This document shows positions 45,957 through 56,500 of a stretch of 64,000 nucleotides of DNA, piece by piece. The notes beneath the pieces were generated by a model that was not told the DNA's origin, did not search any database, and saw only the letters and a list, made by a program, of their open reading frames with translations. Source of the DNA: Nansenia antarctica (lineage: Eukaryota; Chordata; Actinopteri; Argentiniformes; Microstomatidae); NCBI GenBank assembly GCA_963989245.1, contig OZ022345.1:42896986-42960985 (forward strand). Direction: 5' to 3'. Each line of letters starts with the position of its first letter. Position 1 is the first letter of the stretch. The position numbers and the translations under genes are program-made.

Positions 45957-46395
45957 GCGACCCAGAATGACTTGTTGTTGTTACAGGGTGACTCAGAATG
46001 ACTTGTTGTTGTTACAGGGTGACCCAGAATGACTTGTTGTTGTTACAGGGTGACTCAGAAGGACTTGTTGTTGTTACAGGGTGACTCAGAATGACTTGTT
46101 GTTACAGGGTGACCCAGAATGACTTGTTGTTGTTACAGGGTGACCCAGAATGACTTGTTGTTGTTACGGGGTGACCCAGAATGACTTGTCGTTGCTACAG
46201 GGTGACCCAGAATGACTTGTTGTTGTTACAGGGTGACTCAGAATGACTTGTTGTTGTTACAGGGTGACCCAGAATGACTTGTTGTTGTTACAGGGTGACC
46301 CAGAATGACTTGTTGTTGTTACAGGGTGACCCAGAATGACTTGTTGTTACGGGGTGACTCAGAATGACTTGTTGTTGTTACGGGGTGTTACCCCG
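45957..46395 (+). repeat. 31-bp minisatellite between the two array units
   Basis: About 14 copies of GTGACCCAGAATGACTTGTT plus GTTGTTACAGG, with 28-bp variants lacking one GTT. Not found elsewhere in the window. Confidence 0.9.
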
Positions 46396-46595
46396 TTGTT
46401 ACGATGTTGCTGGACTCTTGGAGACTCTTGGAGAAAGAGGTCTATGTGCTGCACAAGACCAGGCACTAGAATACACATTCAATATTGGTTAACAAGTTAC
46501 ATTGACTTTACTCAAATTGATAAAACAATGTTGTTCTTTTTTTATTAAAATGTGAACAAATCAGTGAAATAAGACATGAAACTATTCCTACTTTC
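46396..46595 (-). repeat. copy of exon 5' end and intron
   Basis: Contains TCTTGGAGAAAGAGGTCTAT and the ACTAGAATACACATTCAATA intron piece also seen at 49689-49830 and 49920-50075. This shows that the arrays arose inside a tandem exon-intron duplication. Confidence 0.75.
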
Positions 46596-48820
46596 AAAAT
46601 CAATGTTGTAGAATTTGACACTCACCATTTGATGGTGGCAAAGGAAGATGCTGTCTTCTTTGGAAGATACACTTATTTAGGTGTATAAGACTGAACAGAG
46701 AGGAGGGGGGGGTGTATAAGACTGAACAGAGAGGAGGGGGGGTGTATAAGACTGAACAGAGAGGAGGGGGGGTGTATAAGACTGAACAGAGAGGGGGGGG
46801 GTGTATAAGACTGAACAGAGAGGAGGGGGGGGTGTATAAGACTGAACAGAGAGGAGGGGGGGTGTATAAGACTGAACAGAGAGGAGGGGGGGGTGTATAA
46901 GACTGAACAGGGAGGAGGGGGGGGTGTATAAGACTGAACAGAGAGGAGGGGGGGTGTATAAGACTGAACAGAGAGGGGGGGGGTGTATAAGACTGAACAG
47001 AGAGGGGGGGGGTGTATAAGACTGAACAGAGAGGAGGGGGGGGTGTATAAGACTGAACAGAGAGGAGGGGGGGTGTATAAGACTGAACAGAGAGGAGGGG
47101 GGGTGTATAAGACTGAACAGAGAGGAGGGGGGGTGTATAAGACTGAACAGAGAGGAGGGGGGGTGTATAAGACTGAACAGAGAGGAGGGGGGGTGTATAA
47201 GACTGAACAGAGAGGAGGGGGGGTGTATAAGACTGAACAGAGAGGAGGGGGGGGTGTATAAGACTGAACAGAGAGGGGGGGGGTGTATAAGACTGAACAG
47301 AGAGGAGGGGGGGGTGTATAAGACTGAACAGAGAGGAGGAGGGGTGTATAAGACTGAACAGAGAGGAGGGGGGGGTGTATAAGACTGAACAGAGAGGAGG
47401 AGGGGTGTATAAGACTGAACAGAGAGGAGGGGGGGGTGTATAAGACTGAACAGAGAGGAGGGGGGGTGTATAAGACTGAACAGAGAGGAGGGGGGTGTAT
47501 AAGACTGAACAGAGAGGAGGGGGGGTGTATAAGACTGAACAGAGAGGAGGGGGGTGTATAAGACTGAACAGAGAGGAGGGGGGGTGTATAAGACTGAACA
47601 GAGAGGAGGGGGGGTGTATAAGACTGAACAGAGAGGAGGGGGGGTGTATAAGACTGAACAGAGAGGAGGGGGGGTGTATAAGACTGAACAGAGAGGAGGG
47701 GGGGTGTATAAGACTGAACAGAGAGGAGGGGGGGGTGTATAAGACTGAACAGAGAGGAGGGGGGGTGTATAAGACTGAACAGAGAGGAGGGGGGGTGTAT
47801 AAGACTGAACAGAGAGGAGGGGGGGTGTATAAGACTGAACAGGGAGGAGGGGGGGGTGTATAAGACTGAACAGAGAGGAGGGGGGGTGTATAAGACTGAA
47901 CAGAGAGGAGGGGGGGTGTATAAGACTGAACAGAGAGGAGGGGGGGTGTATAAGACTGAACAGAGAGGAGGGGGGGTGTATAAGACTGAACAGAGAGGGG
48001 GGGGGGTGTATAAGACTGAACAGAGAGGAGGGGGGGGGTGTATAAGACTGAACAGAGAGGAGGGGGGGTGTATAAGACTGAACAGAGAGGAGGGGGGGTG
48101 TATAAGACTGAACAGAGAGGAGGGGGGGGTGTATAAGACTGAACAGAGAGGAGGGGGGGTGTATAAGACTGAACAGAGAGGAGGAGGGGGGGTGTATAAG
48201 ACTGAACAGAGAGGAGGGGGGGTGTATAAGACTGAACAGAGAGGAGGGGGGGTGTATAAGACTGAACAGAGAGGAGGAGGGGGGGTGTATAAGACTGAAC
48301 AGAGAGGAGGGGGGGGTGTATAAGACTGAACAGAGAGGAGGGGGGGTGTATAAGACTGAACAGAGAGGGGGGGGGTGTATAAGACTGAACAGAGAGGAGG
48401 GGGGGGTGTATAAGACTGAACAGAGAGGAGGGGGGGGTGTATAAGACTGAACAGAGAGGAGGGGGGGGTGTATAAGACTGAACAGAGAGGAGGGGGGGGT
48501 GTATAAGACTGAACAGAGAGGAGGGGGGGTGTATAAGACTGAACAGAGAGGAGGGGGGGGTGTATAAGACTGAACAGAGAGGGGGGGTGTATAAGACTGA
48601 ACAGAGAGGAGGGGGGGTGTATAAGACTGAACAGAGAGGAGGGGGGTGTATAAGACTGAACAGAGAGGAGGGGGGTGTATAAGACTGAACAGAGAGGAGG
48701 GGGTGCAAGCTGATGATGTTGCTGGACGTCAAAGCTCATTTCTGAAGATTTATGGAATATAGATTGGAGCAATAAGTTTCAGGTCTAGTCTTAGGGTTGT
48801 TACCACCAAGACTGAATGTT
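46596..48820 (-). repeat. duplicated exon unit 2 carrying minisatellite array 2
   Basis: Same arrangement as 44374-45930. The minus-strand frame contains an ATG before the array (MSFDVQQHHQLAPPPLCS) and exon-derived codons after it (KCIFQRRQHLPLPP). About 90 bp after the array, with GACTGAATGTTGGTGCTTAT, repeat 44285-44373, marking the tandem duplication boundary. Confidence 0.75.
46678..48705 (-). repeat. 30-bp minisatellite array 2 (about 67 units), stop-free on minus strand
   Basis: Same unit as array 1, extended to about 2.0 kb. Minus-strand frames of 710 and 699 codons are open in two different phases at the same time. Variants include GGGAGG for AGAGAGG (46911, 47852) and GAGGAGGAGGGG (47335, 48182, 48272). 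The plus strand has one stop-containing frame and two open ones (VYKTEQRGGG and CIRLNREEGG). Confidence 0.95.
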
Positions 48821-49266
48821 GGTGCTTATCAACCAAACATTCTAACTCCAACATTCTAGAATTAATGCCAATTATTTTTAATCAAAACTAGGGGTGGGCA
48901 TCAATGATCGACGATCGATAATTGATCGATAAGGATCTATCACAAAATATTTTGAATGATAATCATTAACTTTTTTTTAATTTAAGTGCTCTCGTAGTTC
49001 ATTATTGTGGATGTTACAGCGTACATTTTTGGTTAGTGCCATTCTGAAGTTCACGCGAGAGAGAGAGAAAGAAAGTTTCAGCCTCAAATGGACACAGGTT
49101 TAACTAAAGAAAAACGCATCACAACTTGAATAAGTGAAATTATTCTTTATTTATGTTTTATTTGTATTTTATTTATAAACCTGATATAAATATATCTTAT
49201 AACTAACATATTTTTACTAACTACTAAATTAATACATTTTAATTATTCAAAGACAGAACAAATTAT

Positions 49267-49688
49267 TCATTCAGATAGGAAGCCCATCTCCAAAGCCAGG
49301 TCCAGAATCCCTGGAATGACCTCCAGTTTCTCCATCTCTTCCTCAGTGAAAAGCAGCTGCTGGTTTGAGCTCACACACTGTTTCTTCTGAGGAGGCACCA
49401 TCCATTCCTCCTGGGCCTTTCTCTTCCTCAGCTGTGTTACTGTGCTCTTGTTGACCTCTCTCTCCATGGAGTGTAACCGCATAGCTCTGTCCCTCTGCTC
49501 TAAGAAGAAGCTGAACATACACCCCCTTGTCTCCTCAGGCAGGTAGTGGAGAACCATTGGGTCGTGCTGTAACAGCCAGAGGTAGTACTCTTGCTCAGAG
49601 ATGTAGCGGTGGAACTGGTTCTGCTGGCACTGCTCGATGTAGTCCCACTCTTGGAGAAAGAGGTCTATGTGCTGCATAGGACCAGGCA
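49267..49688 (-). CDS. last exon of an unrecognised gene (complete right-arm copy)
   Basis: It follows an acceptor (TGTATTCTAG, 49689-49698) and encodes about 139 residues: PGPMQHIDLFLQEWDYIEQC, an aromatic-rich helix (RYISEQEYYLWLLQHD), LPEETRGCMFSFFLEQRDRA, basic TQLRKRKAQEEW, PPQKKQC (possible nuclear localisation), and an acidic end ILDLALEMGFLSE. I do not know the family. The frame is intact. The first 15 codons are shared with the neighbouring exon at 49849-49961, which then diverges. A 5'-truncated copy lies at 1936-2248. Confidence 0.6.
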
Positions 49689-49848
49689 CTAGAATACACA
49701 TTCAATATTGGTTAACAAGTTACATTGACTTTACTCAAATTGGTAAAACAATGTTTTTTTTTATTTATTAAAATGTGAACAAATCAGTGAAATAAGACAT
49801 GAAACTATTCCTACTTTCAAAATCAATGTTGTAGAATTTGACACTCAC

Positions 49849-49961
49849 CATTTGATGGTGGCAAAGGAAGATGCTGTCTTCTTTGTGCCATGCGTGGTGC
49901 AAGCTGATGATGTTGCTGGACTCTTGGAGAAAGAGGTCTATGTGCTGCACAGGACCAGGCA
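49849..49961 (-). other. duplicate, probably alternative exon of the unrecognised gene
   Basis: Starts after the same acceptor sequence and with the same codons (PGPVQHIDLFLQE), then reads SSNIISLHHAWHKEDSIFLC to a GTGAGT donor. Splicing it directly to the exon at 49688 would shift the frame and hit a stop within a few codons, because both exons begin in the same phase and this one ends on a whole codon. It is therefore an alternative or decayed duplicate. This is the exon in which the minisatellite arrays expanded in its other copies. Confidence 0.5.
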
Positions 49962-50089
49962 CTAGAATACACATTCAATATTGGTTAACAAGTTACATTG
50001 ACTTTACTCAAATTGGTAAAACAATGTTGTTGTTTTTTTATTAAAATGTGAACAAATCAGTGAAATAAGACATGAATACTTCCTCAGCA

Positions 50090-50748
50090 GCGTTTTCATT
50101 CTATATTATCAATGATTGATTAGATTCTCCTTATACAACCTATGCAGTTCGATACTCCCAGAGGTTGAATAAACGAAGCATCGCATTGCAGTGCTTCCAG
50201 TCACCAACATCGCTTCCAGTCACCTAACCCCTCCAAACCCCTGACTAAACCACCGAGCTCGCTGGAGAACAGTTTGCATGCAAAACAACACAACCTGTTT
50301 AGGCATGTCATCACTCACCCTTGAGGAAGCTGAGCTGTCCGGCCTGAGATCCGAACTTCACAACATTGAGGGTCTCCTCCATGATGCCATCCAGCGCCAG
50401 TTCCTGCTTTCCTCCCTGCTAGCAGAGATGCAGCTATCGCCCTCCCCCAACGACAAGCTTCCATCAACAAGTGACACAATCCTCCCTGGTCCATCCACTC
50501 ACCTTCCTGATGATGACTGGGTGTCTGTTGTCAAGCGACAAGGGCGTTCTTCTCTCCCTGCCAAGGGAGGAAGGCGTCTTTCTCTCCCTCTAAAGTCCCC
50601 AGAAAGCTGGGAAGAGGACGAACTCCATCTCACAAACTTTTTCGGCCCACTGGAGACACTAGCTGAGCCGGTGACCAATTGTCCCCCTCAGACGGCCAAA
50701 TGTCAGAATCGTTTGCTTTTTATCATTTGGTTAAGTGTTTTGAATTGA
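50090..50748 (+). pseudogene. truncated copy of the coiled-coil/SGNH ORF (N-terminal part)
   Basis: 50090-50709 is nearly identical to 60607-61247, including a 190-bp leader with AATAAACGAAGCATCGCATT. The frame (ATG at 50278) encodes MSSLTLEEAELSGLRSEL, a coiled-coil start, a Ser/Pro-rich middle and DDDWVSVVKRQGRSSLP. At about 50710 it departs from the longer copy and stops at 50746-50748, so the SGNH domain is missing. Confidence 0.65.
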
Positions 50749-51666
50749 TTTACCCATGGCTGCATCCGGTGTGTAGTGCCCCTAGTGGTGGTTGGACTGG
50801 CCGCATTTAATCTTATGACGAAGGCCACCGTAGATCAGCCCTTTTGTCTTTGTGTGCGGTTGAGATGGTAGGTTAAATGTTGTGCTCCTGTCCCGTTTTA
50901 TATTTCCTTTGATAAAGAGGAATCGCCACTGATATAAACTGAATGTATTATTTGAGATGAATGTTTACCATTGGTTTTTATGCCATTACTTTTGAGTTAT
51001 GTTTTGTTTATTTGTATTTTATGGATGGATAAAGTTGTGAGCTAACTAGCTAACAGCTAGCTAACAGCTGGCGGCAATGTAGCGTGTTCTGAATGTATTG
51101 TTTTGCTGACATGCAGGGGCGAGAGCTGTTTTGTGCTGGAGCCTACCATTAAATAACCACCATTTTGTTTGCACATTCAGGTATGTTGTATGTATGTTGT
51201 ATCCATGGGTATGGTTTAGTCTTGTGTGTTATAATGATATGAATGGTATGATAACTAATAATTATTTGATGTTATGACAAAGGCAGAAGCCTTTTGTCTT
51301 TGTGTGCGGTTGAGATGGGGCGAGAGCTGTTTTGTGCTGGAGCCTACCATTAAATAACCACCATTTTGTTTGCACATTCAGATAAATAAACAGCTTGAAA
51401 GTGAACCTGTGTGCCTGCCTGGTCTGTCCGGATTGTGAGGGGTTACAACAGGCAAATAAACAGAAGTATCTGGAGTCGTGCGGTGTATGGGGCCCAGATA
51501 TTATTTGTGAACTTGTTTCCTTGCCATCTTCAGTTGTCAAGCGAACTTGACTAGGTGACTATCTGCTACGGAGACTTACACCCAGGACGTCCGTCGGCAC
51601 GGAAGGACACATCACTAGCTACTGCTGCTATTCTCTGACTACTGAGGTGGATAAATAAACAGCTTG
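50749..51666 (+). other. LTR-like or promoter-like region with internal duplicated segments
   Basis: GGGGCGAGAGCTGTTTTGTG and the following CCACCATTTTGTTTGCACAT recur at 51117-51180 and 51318-51382. CTTTTGTCTTTGTGTGCGGT recurs at about 50839 and 51292. AAATAAACAGCTTGAAAGTG followed by GGTCTGTCCGGATTGTGAGG occurs at 51385-51447, and again split around the inserted SINE/LINE (51651-51678 and 58512-58562). This could be part of an LTR retroelement or a duplicated promoter. AGCTAGCTAACAGCTAGC-type palindromes lie at 51040-51070. Confidence 0.4.
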
Positions 51667-51678
51667 AAAGTGAACCTG

Positions 51679-52059
51679 GCCCCGCGGTGGCGTAGCGGTC
51701 TAAGCACTAGCCACTAGTGCAAGCTGCCCACCGGGGACTGGGATCGAATCCCGGTCTCGCCAGACCCGGATATGGCCGAGGCACACAGGGAGCGGCATAT
51801 TGAGCGGCCGCTCCAGAGGGCGGTATAGGACTATTTCCGGACAAGGATCCGTCGCGCAACAGCGCCCCCGGGGTGCCGGAATAACGGTGCTGGGCTCGAG
51901 GAGCCAGTCAGCTAGTCTGCCTGGCGATCTCCTCTGGGGCTGCCGGCGGATCCTACGCAATAGGCAGGGGATAATTGGATACTAGGTTGGGTGCAATTGG
52001 ATACTAAATTGGGTGAAAAAAGGGATAAAATCGGAAAAACAAATGTAATTTAAAAAAAA
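51679..52059 (+). mobile_element. tRNA-derived SINE, with 3'-transduced flank at 58291-58511
   Basis: Same family as 21312-21706 (GGCGTAGCGGTCTAAGCAC, B-box GGGATCGAATCCC, TATTTCCGGACAAGGATCCG). A 12-bp duplication AAAGTGAACCTG borders the SINE on the left (51667-51678), but on the right it is found only at 58512-58523, after a 220-bp unrelated segment with its own A-rich tail (58487-58511). Taking out the LINE inserted at 52067-58277, the SINE, the extra segment and the second A-tail make one unit inside one target-site duplication. Confidence 0.75.
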
Positions 52060-52216
52060 GACTGCGAAGAGGGAGTCACGTGACCTGCAGAAGAGATGGC
52101 TGCGTAGCGCGCTCGCTCCTGCCCTATTTCCCTTATTTCTTTTGAAACTACTCATAGTAAACTTTTATTTAATAATTCTGATACAGTAAATATTATTTAA
52201 CAACTCATAGCTCAAA

Positions 52217-53014
52217 ATGCCGCACACAAGAAAGTCCAAGCCATCCTCTCCTGACCCAGAATCTTCTCAAGACGAAGTGGAGACAAACGAGCTAGCGAAC
52301 ATGCTGAGTAAGGCTATGGCGGACCAACGTCTTTTCATTGAAAACCAATTCTCTGGTATGAACGGCAAACTTGATGCAATCAAGACCGACCTAGCTAACT
52401 GTACAAAAGACGTGCAGAAACTCTGCGGTGAATGCACTGAACTTCGCAAAAAGATGGAGAAAGCTGAGGAAACTACATTTGATAACAAGGCTAACCTCGA
52501 AACTAAGCTAGCTGATTTAGATGACCGTAGCCGACGTGACAACATACGCATTATGGGAATACCTGAGGGAAACGAGGGTTCCAACGCGGTCCAATACATC
52601 TCCTCCAATCTTCCCAAATGGTTCCCCAACTTGAGCGGAGAGGCGTTAGAAGTCATGAGGGCACATCGTCTCCCTCTTCCCCGTAATGCCAATGCCAATG
52701 GCTCACGGACCCTCATTTGCAAGATGTTACGATTCACAGACCGCGACAGAATCCTCAAAGCTGCCCGGCTGACACCGCTCAACCTCGGCGAGAGGAGCAT
52801 CCGCTTCTCCGCTGACTACAGCCAACACACCATCGCTCGGCGCCGACTCTTCTCTACTGCCATGGACATCGCGAAGAGGCGAGGGTTCCAATCTTTCCTC
52901 CTTTATCCGGCCAGGCTTAAAGTGATCCACGGTTCCCATCAGCGTGTCTTCGACTCGCATGCCGAAGCAGAGGACTTCCTCAACGCACAGAAGCCATTGG
53001 AGGCTGGGGACTGA
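52217..53014 (+). CDS. LINE ORF1 RNA-binding protein
   Basis: An intact 265-residue frame: Ser/Pro-rich start, coiled coil (about residues 50-110; KLDAIKTDLANCTKDVQKLC), L1 ORF1 core (LDDRSRRDNIRIMGIPEGNE) and C-terminal domain (LLYPARLKVIHGSHQRVFDS). It binds LINE RNA in the cytoplasm. Divergent from the ORF1 at 33137-34039, so this is a different subfamily. Confidence 0.85.
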   Translation: MPHTRKSKPSSPDPESSQDEVETNELANMLSKAMADQRLFIENQFSGMNGKLDAIKTDLANCTKDVQKLCGECTELRKKMEKAEETTFDNKANLETKLADLDDRSRRDNIRIMGIPEGNEGSNAVQYISSNLPKWFPNLSGEALEVMRAHRLPLPRNANANGSRTLICKMLRFTDRDRILKAARLTPLNLGERSIRFSADYSQHTIARRRLFSTAMDIAKRRGFQSFLLYPARLKVIHGSHQRVFDSHAEAEDFLNAQKPLEAGD

Positions 53015-53522
53015 ACGCAATTTGGTGATCGTTCTCGCACACGCAGGAGTACAGGTTGGATGGTTGGTGTTAAACCACTGAGCGGACCGAAAATACAGCA
53101 ATTATTAAGTCTATCATAGAAAATTATGCATCAGAATAATATCGTTTTTTCTTTTTATGGGATAGTTACCCAATACTGCCTATGTAGGCAACTGTTTTGG
53201 TTAAGGGAACGGGCTAGGTGACTGTGTTTATAGCCCCCGTTCTCAGCGTCAGGTGTCTAATGTTTTTTGGGGATATGGGGAATATGTTTGTTTATTTTTA
53301 TTATTATTTTTCTTGTCACACGTTATTTGGTGGCATTTCTGGGTGTTTTGGCGATATGGGTGGGGGGTGTTATAGTTCTTCTTGTTCTCACTATATTGAT
53401 GTTCATTACAATGTACTGTCTTTGTTTACCAGACCCACAGGTCTACTCCTGTTGTTCATTTCTAGGGAGTGGGTAATTCCTACTGTTGCCCCTCTTTCTA
53501 CACAGCCCAACTCTCATCTAGT

Positions 53523-56500
53523 ATGACAACTCTTCAAATAGCCAGCTGGAATGTGAATGGTTTAAATGGCCCGATCAAACGTGCGGCATGTCTAGATTAC
53601 CTCTATAGGAAGAAGGTTGATATAGCATTTGTACAGGAGTCACATCTTAAAGCAGCTGATGTACGTCGTTTTGCTAACAGACACTACTGTATAGCAGCGT
53701 CGGCTTCATATAATTCCAAATCCCGTGGTTCTCTTATTGTAACAAAACGCTCCCTATCTATAAATGTTCTGGAGAAGTCTGGCAGTGCTGATGGGCGGGT
53801 CTCACTGATCAAAACCATTATTGCTGGGCGAAAGCTGGCGTTCTTGTCTGTTTATGCCCCCAACCCTTTTGACAAAGAGTTTTTCCAACAACTGTCAGTG
53901 ATAATGTCAGAGTTACAGGACTATGCTTTGATCATGGGTGGGGACATGAATGCGACCCTGGACCCTGCCTTAGATCGCTCACATCCTCAGGACCAACATT
54001 CTCACTCCCAAAATTCAGCATCGGCCTTTCTGTCACGTTTTATATCAGACTTTAACCTCCTGGACACATTCAGAGTTATTAACCCCTCGGTTAAACAATA
54101 CAGCTTCTTTTCCAACAGACATAAAACATACTCGCGTATAGATTACATTTTCATTTCTCCATCCATTTCTGAATTACATGATGCATTAATGTTTCCTTGT
54201 CCACTTTCTGATCACTGTGTCATTATGGTCAAATTGACTTTAGCTAATACACCAACTAAAGCATCACGCTGGCGCTTCAATACAACCCTTCTGAAAAATA
54301 TTGATTATTGTACTTATTTTAGGAGCGAGCTTGATAAATTTGTATCTGAGAATGTTGGTAGTGTTGATGACCCTCGTATCTTTTGGTATGCGTTGAAAGG
54401 GTGTATCAGGAACGTTTCAATATCTTTTTCATCCCACCTTAACAAGACTCGGTTGGGCAGAATTGATGAGATGGAATCCGATCTTGCAACACTGGAAAAC
54501 AGCAGCAGATATCTTTCTCTGAAACTAGGGACCGGAATATCCGTATTACCAAATTAGGACTTAACTCTCTTCTTAGACGACGAGCTGAATTCTTAATCCA
54601 TAAGACTAGACGAAATTATTATTTTAACGGCCCCAGACCTAGCCACCTCCTAGCCCTTAGACTGAAACACGACGAAAAGTTCTCAACCATATCAACTATC
54701 AAGCCTAGTGATTCTCATGATACCATCTCCGACCCCAAAGCAATTAACTCTGAATTCCGTAACTTCTATTGTAAGCTATATTCTTCCGAGGTCATTCTAG
54801 ACAGGGACAATTGTAAAACTTTTTTGCAGAGCCTAGATCTTCCCTCCCTGAATAAGGACGAATCTCACCAGCTGCAGACTCCAATATCCCTGGAGGAACT
54901 GATAAACGCTATTCAAAAGATGAAGAAGGGTAAATCGCCGGGTTGGGATGGCATCCTTCCTGAATTCTACCTTACCTTCTGGGATGTGTTAGGCCAATTC
55001 ATGTTAGACATGATTACTACTTCTGTTGAGAAAGGGTGTTTCAATAGGGACACCAACTCTGCCATTCTATCTCTCCTTCTAAAACCTAACAAGGACCCCA
55101 CCCTCTGTAGCAGCTACAGAGCATTATCAATATTGAATGCCGATGTAAAGATGTATGCCACGGTGCTGGCCTCTAGACTTGACGTGCATATGACCAAACT
55201 CGTTCATCATGACCAAACAGGCTTCATAAAAACTCGCCAAGCTGCGGACAATATTCGTAGATTGCTCCATGTACTCCACTTCTCTCAGGATATTAAGTCT
55301 CCATGTGCAGTCCTATCATTAGACGCTGAAAAAGCTTTTGACAGGCTGGAATGGGACTATCTGTGGCTGGTACTAGACACATTTGGCTTAGGTTCAGACT
55401 TCACTAAATTGATCAAAGTTTTGTATTCAAACCCCTCAGCTATGGTCTCTACAGGAAATATAATTTCACCTTCTTTTAAAATTTCAAGGGGCTCTAGGCA
55501 GGGATGTCCGCTCTCGCCAATCCTATTCTGTCTCTCACTCGAGCCATTAGCTCAAAAGATTCGGCAACACCCTCTTATCTCCTCTATCAAGTTTTGTAAT
55601 ACATCACACCACATTTCATTATTCGCCGACGATATTCTGTTATATATGGATAAGGCTCCAGCATCCATTCCCAGAGTGTTGGACACTTTTGAAGAGTTTG
55701 GCACTCTGTCAGGCTACAAGATCAATTGGTCCAAGTCTTCATTAATGCCTCTCAGTACTTCTCTTGATCCATCTACCCTACCATCTCACATTCCAGTCGT
55801 TAAGTCTTTTAAATACCTCGGGGTAGATATCTTTCCCTCTCTGTATTCAGTTGTAACCAAAAACGTCCAAGGCATCTTAAGCAGAGTGGAGGCAGACATG
55901 AATAGATGGTCACTTCATCCACACTCCCTACAAGCACGTGTCTCCATTGTCAAAATGGATGTGCTTCCCAGGGTAAATTTTTATTCCAATATGTTGCCAA
56001 TCTCACCTCCCAAGGGTTACTGGGACAAGATCCATAGTCTTATATCAAAATTTATTTGGAAAGGCAAGCGCCCTCGCTAAAAACTATCCACTCTACAGCG
56101 CAGCAGACAGGATGGAGGTCTAGCTGTCCCCAATTTTAAAATGTATTTTTGGGCGTATGTGCTGTGCCCTTTATCAACCTGGTTAGATTGTAATGCATCG
56201 GTTTCATGGCGAGCGATAGAGGAAAATTTGGCTTCCCCTCACCGCTTACAGGACTTAGTGTACTACTAAACATAGTCTAGTCCCATAGTCTACTATGTTA
56301 CTAGTATTATACTATGTTAGTAGTATACTATAACTATATACTTTAGACTATATAGTCTTTCTTTCTTTCTTCGTTTGTTTGTTTTGGAAACGGTCCAGCT
56401 ACTTCTCTCTACGTCACTAAATACACCTTTAAAAAAAAAAACTGCAGATAAAGGATTCCTATTTTTCTGCGGCGGTTACCAACGACAGAACCACTGTAGA

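Noticed and set aside
44666..48323. Plus-strand Gly/Arg-rich ORFs (KTEQRGGG) as genes
   Set aside because: Frame by-product of the repeat unit; flanks give no start or splice context on this strand.
44456..48705. CRISPR-like array
   Set aside because: The units are contiguous with no unique spacers and the DNA is eukaryotic; this is a minisatellite.
53218..53526. Hydrophobic ORFs between LINE ORF1 and ORF2 as a membrane protein
   Set aside because: AT-rich spacer with T-runs yields hydrophobic translations; no conserved motif.
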